This document shows, one piece after another, positions 1 through 5,733 of a stretch of DNA of 15,664 bases. This DNA comes from an uncultured bacterium. GTDB taxonomy: Bacteria > Verrucomicrobiota > Kiritimatiellia > RFP12 > UBA1067. The stretch lies in assembly GCA_902773475.1 (NCBI GenBank), contig CACYEO010000025.1, positions 1 through 15,664 on the forward strand, given 5' to 3'. Each line of letters opens with the position of its first letter. Positions within the stretch are counted from its first letter, which is position 1. A model generated the notes under the pieces. It made no database searches. It had not been told where the DNA came from and saw only the letters and a list, made by a program, of their open reading frames with translations. A program made the translations under genes and the position numbers.

Positions 1-1091
1 GCTATGGCGCGCACGCGGTGCGTTATTCCGCGCGACGCGCCGACGACCGAAATTTCGAAAAACGATTCCGGGGCGTAGCTGAGGTACGTGTTCGCGGTCA
101 GGCCGATGGAGGTGTTGCCCGTGCGCGAGGAAAGGTCGTTCCAGTCCTTGAACGGACCGAACGTGTTGGAGAACGCGTCCGTGGGCGCGGTGCTTTCGCG
201 CTCCTGGATTATGGCGTCCGCGATTTCCTCGGCGTCGTCCTGGTCGCCGATCCCGGGGACGGAAAGAAGCACGTTGCGCGGGGCGGCGTTCACGTTTATC
301 TTGCCCGTCCCGAAAACGTCGAAGAAGGAACCGAGCGGGCTCACGCGGATCCAGTCGTCCTCCTTGTCGTCCGGGTTCAGCACTCCGCCGGAAAGGAGAA
401 CGGGATGGTCGCGGAACGCCTTCACCATTTCCAGTTCGCGGATGTCCGCGATTTCGCCGTTGCGCGCCTTGTGGGGGACGTCGAGCGATTCGTAGTATTC
501 GCTCTCCGCGCCGTTGCGTCCGGTCGACAGGTCGTCGGTGTCGCGCCAGTCGCTCCACGAGTCCACGATCTCCTCGCGGAGTTCGTCCATTTCCTCCGGG
601 ATGCCCGCGCGCGTGAGAATGCTGTCCCATATCTTGTCGTAGTTCGCGTCGCCGCCGGCGTAGAGCATGTTTATGTTCCACTTCGCCTCGAGCGGCTTGA
701 TCGACACCGTGACCGTGCCGTCTTCCGGCTTCTCCGGGTCCACGGGGATTGCGCCGGTCGAGGCTGCTCCGCCGCGCTTGAGGGCGCGTTTTTCCACGAG
801 CCAGCGGTCTTTTTCGAGAAGTTCGGCGAGATCTTCGTCGGCGACCGCGTCGGACACGTTCGGGTAGTCGGCGAGGAGGACTTCGGCTATGGGGATTCCG
901 GCGGCGGTCAGGTGGTCCACGTGGGCGCGCCTGCGCACGTACACGTTCACCTTCATCTGCAAAAGCGCGTCTGTGGCGTAGCTCATCACCATTATGGACA
1001 TCACCGCGATGAGCCAGATCGCGAGTACGAGCGCGCTCCCGCCGCGTTCTCTGCGGCGGTTTCCGTTGCGCGTTCTGGAAAGGCGAATCAT
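1..1091 (-). CDS. gspK: Type II secretion system minor pseudopilin GspK-like protein (5' part, C-terminus beyond the window)
   Basis: Read on the minus strand from ATG at 1091, the frame stays open for 363 codons to the left edge, so the C-terminus is missing. The N-terminus is basic (several Arg, then RERGG) followed by a hydrophobic helix at about residues 19-37 starting GGSALVLAIW. This is the class III prepilin pattern with cleavage after Gly17 or Gly18 and, as in known GspK proteins, no Glu at mature position 5. Around residues 264-281 is the motif KINVNAAPRNVLLSVPGI, the helix-hairpin/SAM-like signature of the T2SSK family, preceded by a region with WNINML (near 130) and WSDWRD that also fits GspK. 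GspK caps the pseudopilus tip with GspI and GspJ in the periplasm. It is transcribed divergently from pal, so it is the first gene of its transcript here; other gsp genes would lie to the left. No Shine-Dalgarno is visible before the ATG, and no in-frame alternative start exists in the 14 codons upstream. The call is strong; which T2SS cargo it serves is unknown. Confidence 0.86.
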   Translation of the reverse strand, partial: MIRLSRTRNGNRRRERGGSALVLAIWLIAVMSIMVMSYATDALLQMKVNVYVRRRAHVDHLTAAGIPIAEVLLADYPNVSDAVADEDLAELLEKDRWLVEKRALKRGGAASTGAIPVDPEKPEDGTVTVSIKPLEAKWNINMLYAGGDANYDKIWDSILTRAGIPEEMDELREEIVDSWSDWRDTDDLSTGRNGAESEYYESLDVPHKARNGEIADIRELEMVKAFRDHPVLLSGGVLNPDDKEDDWIRVSPLGSFFDVFGTGKINVNAAPRNVLLSVPGIGDQDDAEEIADAIIQERESTAPTDAFSNTFGPFKDWNDLSSRTGNTSIGLTANTYLSYAPESFFEISVVGASRGITHRVRAI

Positions 1092-1100
1092 TCGCGGCGG

Positions 1101-1109
1101 AGTATAGCA
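1101..1109 (-). promoter_or_regulatory. Extended -10 promoter candidate for gspK
   Basis: On the minus strand the sequence TGCTATACT is a good extended -10 element (TGn followed by TATACT). No convincing -35 is seen upstream. Transcription would start near 1094, only about three bases before the gspK ATG, which would make the mRNA nearly leaderless and agrees with the missing Shine-Dalgarno. This is inferred from sequence only. Confidence 0.4.
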
Positions 1110-1143
1110 AAATTCCGCCCGGCGGCTTGCATCCGGCGGGGCG

Positions 1144-1184
1144 GATTCCGCGCGGTTCAAGTTTCGGCTTGATTCCGCGCGGTT
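1144..1184 (+). repeat. Direct repeat GATTCCGCGCGGTT in the gspK-pal intergenic region
   Basis: The 14-mer GATTCCGCGCGGTT occurs exactly at 1144-1157 and again at 1171-1184, start to start 27 bp. Each copy contains the 8-bp palindrome CCGCGCGG. The second copy overlaps the 3' half of the pal -35 box and the spacer. A two-site operator is possible, but no regulator is in view. Confidence 0.5.
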
Positions 1185-1197
1185 TCTGCGGTAATAT
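1169..1197 (+). promoter_or_regulatory. Sigma70-type promoter of pal
   Basis: TTGATT (1169-1174) and TAATAT (1192-1197) are separated by 17 bp, a near-consensus pair. The transcript would start near 1204 and give a leader of about 28 nt that contains the AAGGAG ribosome binding site at 1219-1224. Confidence 0.7.
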
Positions 1198-1231
1198 AAG
1201 CGAAAACTTTACCCCAAAAAGGAGATTGACG

Positions 1232-1828
1232 ATGAACCGGTTGATGTTCGCAGCAGTATGCGCCGCGGTTGCGGCGACGGTCGCGGGTTGCCGCTACGGC
1301 AAGCAGGCTGGCGGTGTCGGGGACGACGCGTCCGCGGCAGACGAAGCCTCGCTTCTCGCCACAGGCGAAAACACCGACGACGAAACGGTCGGATTGGACG
1401 ACACGGATGCCGAGACTTCCGACGAGATGTCCCTTGAAGGCGCGACGGATTCCACGCGTCCCTTCTCCGAGTATCTCTCGCCTGTCGCGGGCGCGCAGTT
1501 CGCGCCGGTCTATTTCGGCTACGACTCCTCCGCGTTCCCCGCTTCCGAAGCGTCCAAGATCGAAGCGGTCGCGCGCGATCTCCAGGAGAACGCCAAGCAC
1601 GTGGTGGTGATTGAAGGAAACTGCGACGAACGCGGCGCCAACGAGTACAACCTCGTGCTCGGCCAGAACCGCGCCATCGCGGTCCGCGACTACATGGTGC
1701 GCCTCGGCGTCTCCGCCGACCGCATCCAGACCACGAGCTTCGGCGAAGAGAAGCCGGTCGATCCCGGCCACGGCGAAGCCGCCTGGACGAAGAACCGCCG
1801 CGGCGACTTCTCCCTCTACACCCGCTGA
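1232..1828 (+). CDS. pal: Peptidoglycan-associated lipoprotein Pal (OmpA-like domain)
   Basis: The 198-residue protein begins at ATG 1232, chosen because AAGGAG lies 7 nt upstream and because it gives a clean lipoprotein signal. An ATG at 1127 in the same frame would bury that signal and precedes the promoter. The signal peptide ends in a lipobox TVAGC with Cys20 as the lipidated residue. Residues 21-88 are an acidic, Ser/Thr-rich tether. Residues about 90-198 are an OmpA-like peptidoglycan-binding domain: VYFGYDSS opens it, then EGNCDERGANEYN (128-140) holds the Asp and Arg expected to grip diaminopimelate, and KNRRGDF closes it. In Escherichia coli Pal the corresponding loop reads EGHADERG, so His and Ala are replaced here by Asn130 and Cys131. 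Pal anchors the outer membrane to the wall and normally works with TolA/TolB; no tol gene is in the window. A strong terminator follows directly. Confidence 0.93.
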   Translation: MNRLMFAAVCAAVAATVAGCRYGKQAGGVGDDASAADEASLLATGENTDDETVGLDDTDAETSDEMSLEGATDSTRPFSEYLSPVAGAQFAPVYFGYDSSAFPASEASKIEAVARDLQENAKHVVVIEGNCDERGANEYNLVLGQNRAIAVRDYMVRLGVSADRIQTTSFGEEKPVDPGHGEAAWTKNRRGDFSLYTR

Positions 1829-1840
1829 AACGGCGGCGAA

Positions 1841-1886
1841 GTCAAGGGCGCGCGGGATGCCGCGCGCCCTTGACCGTATGGTTTTC
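1841..1886 (+). terminator. Rho-independent terminator after pal
   Basis: A perfect 15-bp stem (1841-1855 with 1860-1874) closes a GATG loop. A short T-rich stretch (GGTTTTCT) begins about six bases after the stem. The distance to the T-run is longer than ideal, so some readthrough into the tat operon is plausible; I found no separate promoter between here and 1901. Confidence 0.75.
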
Positions 1887-1900
1887 TACGCAAGCGGATC

Positions 1901-2398
1901 ATGGACTCCTCCATGCTGTCTTTCATTTTCGATTCCGCCGGAATGGGGGAATGGGTTCTTTTCATGGCGATCGTGCTGATCGTCGTGGGGCCCAAACGCT
2001 TGCCCGAAGCCGCGCGCAAACTCGGCAAGATAATGTCCGAAATCAAGCGCGCGGCGCAGTCGTTCAAAGACGAAGTGATGAAACTCGACGAGCCTGTCGA
2101 GGCAATCCGGCGGGAAATTCCGGACGAAACCGGCGACCCTCTCGACGATTCGACTTCCGGCGCGGAAGACGGCGAGTCTTCCACGGAGGAGACTTACGGC
2201 CCCTACGGTCTGCGCGACTACCATTATCCTGACGGCTACAGCGAACCCGGCGGTCCGGAAGACGACAGCGATCCGGCGTCGTACGAGGGTGGTCCCATCG
2301 ACGATGTTCCCGCCGGAACCTCCGCCGGGACCGAAGGCGGGGCGAAGGCGGCGGAGGCCGCGCCCGACGGCGAAAAACCGAAAGGCGCGGCGGAATGA
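1901..2398 (+). CDS. tatB: Sec-independent translocase component, TatA/TatB family (TatB-like) with long acidic tail
   Basis: The 165-residue protein has the TatA/B plan. A short N-terminus is followed by one membrane helix (about residues 16-30, starting GEWVLFMAIV), the hinge motif GPKRLPEAARKLGK (30-43), and an amphipathic helix to about residue 62 (IMSEIKRAAQSFKDEV). The Gly-Pro at the hinge and the Glu at the start of the helix are more like TatB than TatA. From about residue 75 to the end is a disordered-looking tail rich in Glu, Asp, Gly, Pro and Tyr, longer than in most TatA and with no domain I recognise. The start at 1901 has only a weak ribosome site (AGCGGA), and Met5 at 1913 is a possible alternative. 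It overlaps tatC by 4 nt (ATGA), so the two are co-translated. No second TatA/E gene is present, so TatA must be encoded elsewhere or this protein does both jobs. The symbol is the less certain part. Confidence 0.85.
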   Translation: MDSSMLSFIFDSAGMGEWVLFMAIVLIVVGPKRLPEAARKLGKIMSEIKRAAQSFKDEVMKLDEPVEAIRREIPDETGDPLDDSTSGAEDGESSTEETYGPYGLRDYHYPDGYSEPGGPEDDSDPASYEGGPIDDVPAGTSAGTEGGAKAAEAAPDGEKPKGAAE

Positions 2399-3465
2399 GC
2401 GATCAAGCCGGAGCAGCCGAAGAGAACTTCGACCCGCCGCGTCCGTTCCTCGAACACTTGATGGCGCTGCGCAGCTGCCTTGTCGGGGCTGCGGTTTCGT
2501 GGGTGATATGCTGCCTTGTGGCCGGCGTCTTTTCCCCGGCGATAATAGAATGGATGCAGTCGCCGGTCAGCAAGTACGAGGCGGCCAAGGCGATAGAGGC
2601 GGAAAATTCGTCCGCCGCATGGTCGGACGCCGTCCTCGCCGCGGCCGCGGCCGATGCGCGGCTTATCGCAAAAGAAGAGACGGCGGAACTGGCGGCCGCG
2701 CTCGGCGGCGGCGTTCCGGCGGCGGAAGACGGCAGCGGCGCCGGCGGCGTCGCGGAGTTCAGGAAGAAGATAGATGAATCGCTCGCCAAGGCGCGCGAGG
2801 ACGCGGCGAAGGCGAAGGAGGCCGTGAAAGCGGCATCCGAGCGGCTCCAGGATGCGGAATCCAAGCGCGTGACGATCCAGGGCTTCAAGGTCACGAGCGG
2901 ATTCACGCTCATCCTCGAAGCCGCGCTCTGGGGCGGTACGGTGCTGGCGTTCCCGTTCTTCCTGTACTACATTCTGAAGTTCATATTCCCGGCGCTGCGC
3001 GACAGCGAGCGGCGCGTGATAATGTGCTGCCTCGCCCTTGGATCGTTCTTCTTCCTGGGCGGAATATGGGTGGCGTATTCGCAGACGCTGCCGCTTGCGG
3101 TGGACGTATTGATGGGATTCAGCGACTGGATCGGGCTGTCCGTGCGGATCGTGGAAGTGAGCGATCTGTTTTCGCTCGTCCTGAAGGCCCTTGTCGCGTT
3201 CGGACTGGTGTTCCAGCTGCCGCTGATAATTTTCACGCTCGGATGGCTCGGCGTCGTAACGTCCGCCACCCTGCGCAAATTCCGCCGTTTCGCGATAGTG
3301 ATCGCGTTCTTCTTCGGGATGGTTCTCACCCCCCCGGATCCGATGTCGCAGCTTGTGATGGCTCTGCCGCTGTGCATCTTCTATGAAATCTGCATCTGGC
3401 TGATACGCCTGCGCGAGATATTCCGCGAGAAGAAGGAAAAAGAAGGCGCCGGGGCGGCGAAATGA
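2395..3465 (+). CDS. tatC: Twin-arginine translocase subunit TatC with a ~100-residue insert in the first periplasmic loop
   Basis: TatC is the receptor for twin-arginine signal peptides in the inner membrane. Family marks are present: the N-terminal RPFLEHLMALR (16-26), the first membrane helix (29-46), FIFPALRDSERR (196-207), the late motif LTPPDPMSQ, and about six hydrophobic segments. The protein has 356 residues, whereas E. coli TatC has about 258. The surplus is one block, residues about 60-160, between helix 1 and the segment preceding helix 2, in the loop called P1. It is Ala/Glu/Lys/Arg-rich, likely helical or coiled coil, with a Gly-rich break near 104-119. Compared with E. coli, Glu103 (here Glu205) is kept, but Glu15 of the HLxELR motif is Ala24 and the Glu of FEVP is Gln (FQLP). 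No frameshift is needed to explain this. It overlaps tatB upstream and the potassium transporter downstream by 4 nt each. Confidence 0.93.
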   Translation: MSDQAGAAEENFDPPRPFLEHLMALRSCLVGAAVSWVICCLVAGVFSPAIIEWMQSPVSKYEAAKAIEAENSSAAWSDAVLAAAAADARLIAKEETAELAAALGGGVPAAEDGSGAGGVAEFRKKIDESLAKAREDAAKAKEAVKAASERLQDAESKRVTIQGFKVTSGFTLILEAALWGGTVLAFPFFLYYILKFIFPALRDSERRVIMCCLALGSFFFLGGIWVAYSQTLPLAVDVLMGFSDWIGLSVRIVEVSDLFSLVLKALVAFGLVFQLPLIIFTLGWLGVVTSATLRKFRRFAIVIAFFFGMVLTPPDPMSQLVMALPLCIFYEICIWLIRLREIFREKKEKEGAGAAK

Positions 3466-4844
3466 CGGGTTCCGCCTCGAAGCGCCGGTTCAACCCGTAC
3501 GCGACCGGCGCCGTCTCCATCCTCGCGGCGGTCGCCGCGGGCACGCTGCTCCTGATGGCGCCGTTCTCGCGCGCCGACTGCAGATGGGGGGATTTCTCCG
3601 ATTCGCTGTTCACCGCGTTCTCGGCGGTTTGCGTGACGGGGCTGAGCGTAATCGACGTAGGGTCGGAGCTTTCGCGCTGCGGTCTTGCGATAATGACCGC
3701 TCTCGTCGAAATAGGCGGCCTGGGCTATATGACGTTCGGCACGCTCCTGCTGGTGGCCGTGGGGCGGAAACTTTCCATGAGCGACGAATCCACCGCGCTT
3801 ACGGCCTACGGAAGCGAAGACATAAGAGGCGTGAAGAGCCTTCTCGTGCGGACGTTTCTGATAACCGCGGCGGTGCAGTCCGCAGGGATCGTCACGCTAT
3901 GGTCTCGTCTTGCGGAAGCTCCGCCGTATTCGGCTCGCGCGCTTTGCGACGCGTCCGCCTGGGGCAAAGCCGTTTTCTATACCGCCATGGCGTGGAGCAA
4001 CGCCGGTTTCGGGCTTGAGCCCGACAGCCTCCGCTTCGCGGCGCACGATCCCGTGATCTACCACACGTGCGGGATTCTCGGAACCGTCGGCGGTCTGGGA
4101 TTCCTCGTCGTCTACAGCCTCGCGACCTTCCGGCGCGGGGCGCGCGGCAGGAAACCGCACGCCCGGCTTTCGCTGCACGTGAAACTCGCGCTTTCCGTGT
4201 CGTTCACGCTTCTCGCCGCCGGGACGGTTCTTTTCGCCGTCCTCGAATGGAACCATTCGCTCGCCGGATTCGGCGCGGCGGACAAGATAAGCCTTTCCCT
4301 GTTCCACGCCGCCACGCCGCGCACGATAGGACTTTCCGTGCTGGGCGTGGAGGACATGACGCCGGCGACGGTGCTTCTGAACGATGTTCTCATGTTCTGC
4401 GGCGCCTCCCCCGGCTCGACCGGAGGCGGCGTGAAGACGACAACCATCGCGGTGCTCGTCTGCACGCTGATCGCCATGTGCAGGGGGCGCGACGAGACCG
4501 TGATCTTCAAGCGCCAGATAAACAACGAAATCGTGCGCGAGTCGATCGTGATATTCTTCCTCTACGCCGCGGTAGTGTTCCTTGCGACGGGAATCCTGCT
4601 TGTGACGGAATCGCCCGGGCCAGGCTCGTTCGGCAGGTATCTTTTCGAAGCGGTCTCCGCTGTTTCCACGACAGGGCTTTCCATCGGCGACACCACGGCT
4701 TCGCTTTCGCAGGCGGGGCGTGTCGCGATAATGGCATGCATGCTTTTCGGCAGGCTCGGGGCGCTCTCGATCGTGTTCATGATCGGGCGCGGCCAGAAGC
4801 ATTCGCGCATCCGCTATCCCGCGGAAGAATTGATAGTGGGATAG
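3462..4844 (+). CDS. TrkH/KtrB-family potassium (K+) transporter
   Basis: This 460-residue membrane protein carries the four-fold pore-loop plan of TrkH/KtrB. The selectivity-filter segments are visible in order: AVCVTGLSV (55-63), WSNAGFGL (178-185), ATPRTIGLSV (284-293) and AVSTTGLSIGD (400-410), each with the central Gly. Between them, SPGSTGGGVKT (316-326) is the gating loop/helix region, and IGGLGYMTFGTLL follows the first repeat. The length and the absence of the long extra N-terminal helices suit KtrB better than E. coli TrkH, but I leave the symbol open. Such proteins import K+ and need a cytosolic nucleotide-binding partner (KtrA/TrkA with RCK domains). None is encoded next to it or anywhere in the window, so the partner must lie elsewhere. 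The start ATG overlaps the tatC stop (ATGA), placing it as the last gene of the tat operon. That grouping is unusual and may only reflect shared expression. Confidence 0.93.
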   Translation: MTGSASKRRFNPYATGAVSILAAVAAGTLLLMAPFSRADCRWGDFSDSLFTAFSAVCVTGLSVIDVGSELSRCGLAIMTALVEIGGLGYMTFGTLLLVAVGRKLSMSDESTALTAYGSEDIRGVKSLLVRTFLITAAVQSAGIVTLWSRLAEAPPYSARALCDASAWGKAVFYTAMAWSNAGFGLEPDSLRFAAHDPVIYHTCGILGTVGGLGFLVVYSLATFRRGARGRKPHARLSLHVKLALSVSFTLLAAGTVLFAVLEWNHSLAGFGAADKISLSLFHAATPRTIGLSVLGVEDMTPATVLLNDVLMFCGASPGSTGGGVKTTTIAVLVCTLIAMCRGRDETVIFKRQINNEIVRESIVIFFLYAAVVFLATGILLVTESPGPGSFGRYLFEAVSAVSTTGLSIGDTTASLSQAGRVAIMACMLFGRLGALSIVFMIGRGQKHSRIRYPAEELIVG

Positions 4845-4872
4845 CGCGTCCGGCAGGCCCGGCGCAACCGTC

Positions 4873-4888
4873 CCCGCGGCCGCGCGGG
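4873..4888 (+). terminator. GC-rich hairpin after the potassium transporter gene
   Basis: CCCGCG (4873-4878) pairs perfectly with CGCGGG (4883-4888) around a GCCG loop, 29 bases after the stop codon. No T-run follows, since the repeat array starts at 4891. It could slow or protect the 3' end but is not a classic intrinsic terminator. Confidence 0.35.
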
Positions 4889-4890
4889 TC

Positions 4891-4938
4891 CAAACACTCA
4901 AACACTCAAACACCCAAACACCCAAAAACCTAAACACC
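4891..4938 (+). repeat. Octamer tandem array, six units of CAAACACY type
   Basis: Six exact 8-bp steps run without gaps: CAAACACT twice, CAAACACC twice, CAAAAACC, TAAACACC. The same unit occurs on the opposite strand at 10508-10555. The array is noncoding and lies between the end of the tat-K+ operon and the promoter of the RNA-binding protein gene. Confidence 0.9.
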
Positions 4939-4980
4939 CTCTCCATCTTCCTCTTGCAAATTGCGCGAAATTTTCCCGCA

Positions 4981-5009
4981 TTGACAAAACGGAAATTCTG
5001 CTCTAAAAT
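4981..5009 (+). promoter_or_regulatory. Consensus sigma70-type promoter of the RNA-binding protein gene
   Basis: TTGACA (4981-4986) is followed after exactly 17 bp by TAAAAT (5004-5009). Transcription should begin near 5016, which leaves about 168 nt before the start codon at 5184. The surrounding sequence is locally AT-rich compared with the rest of the window. Confidence 0.85.
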
Positions 5010-5015
5010 ATCTGT

Positions 5016-5183
5016 CGTGACTTGCGGAAGCGGTGCGTGCCGCTTGGCAGTCTCCAAGGGTGTGCAGGAAGACGAAAAAAAGCGTTTTCCCGTGCATGCG
5101 GAAGACCTCCGCCGCCCCTGCCGGCCATGACGGCAGACGGTGCATCCCGGTAGTCGTATCATGGGAGAAACAAGGATCAGAAG
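5016..5183 (+). promoter_or_regulatory. Long structured 5' UTR of the RNA-binding protein mRNA
   Basis: The leader between the predicted start site and the ATG holds several short perfect stems. AAGCGG/CCGCTT is at 5028-5033 and 5040-5045. CTTGG/CCAAG is at 5043-5047 and 5054-5058; it shares bases 5043-5045 with the first stem, so the two exclude each other. CTGCCG/CGGCAG is at 5118-5123 and 5131-5136. The ribosome binding site AAGGA is at 5172-5176, seven bases before the ATG. A leader of this length with competing hairpins resembles the control regions of cold-shock and RNA-binding protein genes. I recognise no known riboswitch or Rfam family, and the regulatory role is inference. Confidence 0.45.
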
Positions 5184-5558
5184 ATGGATATCTATGTTGG
5201 CAACCTTGCGTATGCCACAACTGACGAAGGACTCCGCACCGCGTTCGCGGCCTACGGAGAAGTGACATCTGCACGGGTTGTGACCGACCGCATGACCGGT
5301 CGCTCCAAAGGATTCGGCTTTGTCGAAATGCCGGATCGCGAACAGGCGCAGAAAGCGGTCGACGCCCTCAACGGGCAGGAACTGGACGGACGTCCGTTGA
5401 GAGTCAACGAATCGCAGCCCAAACCACGCGAAGAGCGCGGCCCGCGCGGCGGGTTCGGCGGCGGCCGCGGCGGCTACGGCCGCGGCGGATACGGTCGCGG
5501 CGGATACGGCGACCGCGGCGGATACGGCGACCGCGGCCCGCGCGAAACGCGCTGGTGA
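5184..5558 (+). CDS. RRM-domain RNA-binding protein with RGG/GGY tail
   Basis: The 124-residue protein is one RNA recognition motif plus a Gly/Arg/Tyr-rich tail. RNP2 is IYVGNL (3-8) and RNP1 is KGFGFVEM (42-49), both with the aromatic residues that stack on RNA bases. The RRM ends near residue 76 (RPLRVNES). Residues 84-120 contain repeated RGG and GGY units, with GGY at 96, 101, 106 and 112. This resembles the cyanobacterial Rbp proteins and plant glycine-rich RNA-binding proteins, and such single-RRM proteins are common in PVC bacteria. It probably acts in the cytoplasm as an RNA chaperone, perhaps cold- or stress-induced; that is family inference. It is monocistronic: its own consensus promoter and long leader lie upstream and a strong terminator downstream. 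The tail is encoded by near-identical DNA units (CGCGGCGGATACGG type), so unit number may vary between strains. Confidence 0.93.
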   Translation: MDIYVGNLAYATTDEGLRTAFAAYGEVTSARVVTDRMTGRSKGFGFVEMPDREQAQKAVDALNGQELDGRPLRVNESQPKPREERGPRGGFGGGRGGYGRGGYGRGGYGDRGGYGDRGPRETRW

Positions 5559-5582
5559 TCGCCGGCCATTCCGCGCAATACG

Positions 5583-5622
5583 GGCGCGAAGCGGACTTCC
5601 GCTTCGCGCCTTGCGTTTATTT
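5583..5622 (+). terminator. Rho-independent terminator after the RNA-binding protein gene
   Basis: GGCGCGAAGCGG (5583-5594) pairs perfectly with CCGCTTCGCGCC (5599-5610) around ACTT, followed by a T-rich stretch TTGCGTTTATTT. It isolates the RNA-binding protein gene from the efflux operon. Confidence 0.8.
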
Positions 5623-5638
5623 GCGCGCTTTCCCGCAA

Positions 5639-5664
5639 CGCCGCGGCGTTTTTCCGCCGCGGCG
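5639..5664 (+). repeat. Palindromic GC hairpin with T5C loop upstream of the efflux promoter
   Basis: CGCCGCGGCG occurs at 5639-5648 and 5655-5664. The sequence is its own reverse complement, so the two copies can form a 10-bp stem around TTTTTC. It ends five bases before the -35 box. It may be a second terminator-like element protecting the promoter from upstream readthrough. Confidence 0.5.
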
Positions 5665-5669
5665 CGCAC

Positions 5670-5699
5670 TTGACATACCTACCGAAAGGTATGTATACT
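5670..5699 (+). promoter_or_regulatory. Promoter of the RND efflux operon
   Basis: TTGACA (5670-5675) and TATACT (5694-5699) are spaced by 18 bp. Transcription would begin near 5706. The RND gene has a Shine-Dalgarno GGAAGG at 5719-5724, nine bases before its ATG. The operator below fills the spacer. Confidence 0.82.
5673..5694 (+). promoter_or_regulatory. Inverted-repeat operator, probably for a TetR/AcrR-type repressor
   Basis: ACATACCT (5673-5680) and AGGTATGT (5687-5694) are perfect inverted arms around ACCGAA. The site begins inside the -35 box, fills the spacer and touches the first base of the -10 box, so a bound protein would block RNA polymerase. Placement and size match TetR-family control of RND pumps such as acrAB. 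The regulator gene is not in the window. Confidence 0.78.
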
Positions 5700-5733
5700 T
5701 CGCGGCGTTTTTTCCTCCGGAAGGCAGAAAAAG

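Noticed and set aside
18..1172. Open reading frame of 384 codons on the plus strand over gspK
   Set aside because: Antisense shadow; the minus-strand frame shows a prepilin leader and the T2SSK motif.
1127..1231. N-terminal extension of pal to an ATG at 1127
   Set aside because: It would precede the promoter and place the lipoprotein signal internally; ATG 1232 has a good ribosome site.
1869..1900. Promoter directly before the tatB-like gene
   Set aside because: A TTGACC lies inside the terminator stem, but no -10 element is found at a suitable distance.
4891..4938. CRISPR array
   Set aside because: Unit length is 8 bp with no spacers and no cas genes; it is a simple tandem repeat.
5033..5224. 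Possible 63-codon upstream ORF in the leader of the RNA-binding protein gene
   Set aside because: No ribosome binding site and no recognisable product; it runs into the RRM gene in another frame. A regulatory leader peptide cannot be excluded but is unsupported.
3897..5669. Open reading frame of 590 codons on the minus strand spanning the transporter end, intergenic region and RNA-binding gene
   Set aside because: It crosses two well-supported plus-strand genes, a promoter and a repeat array, and its product is low-complexity.
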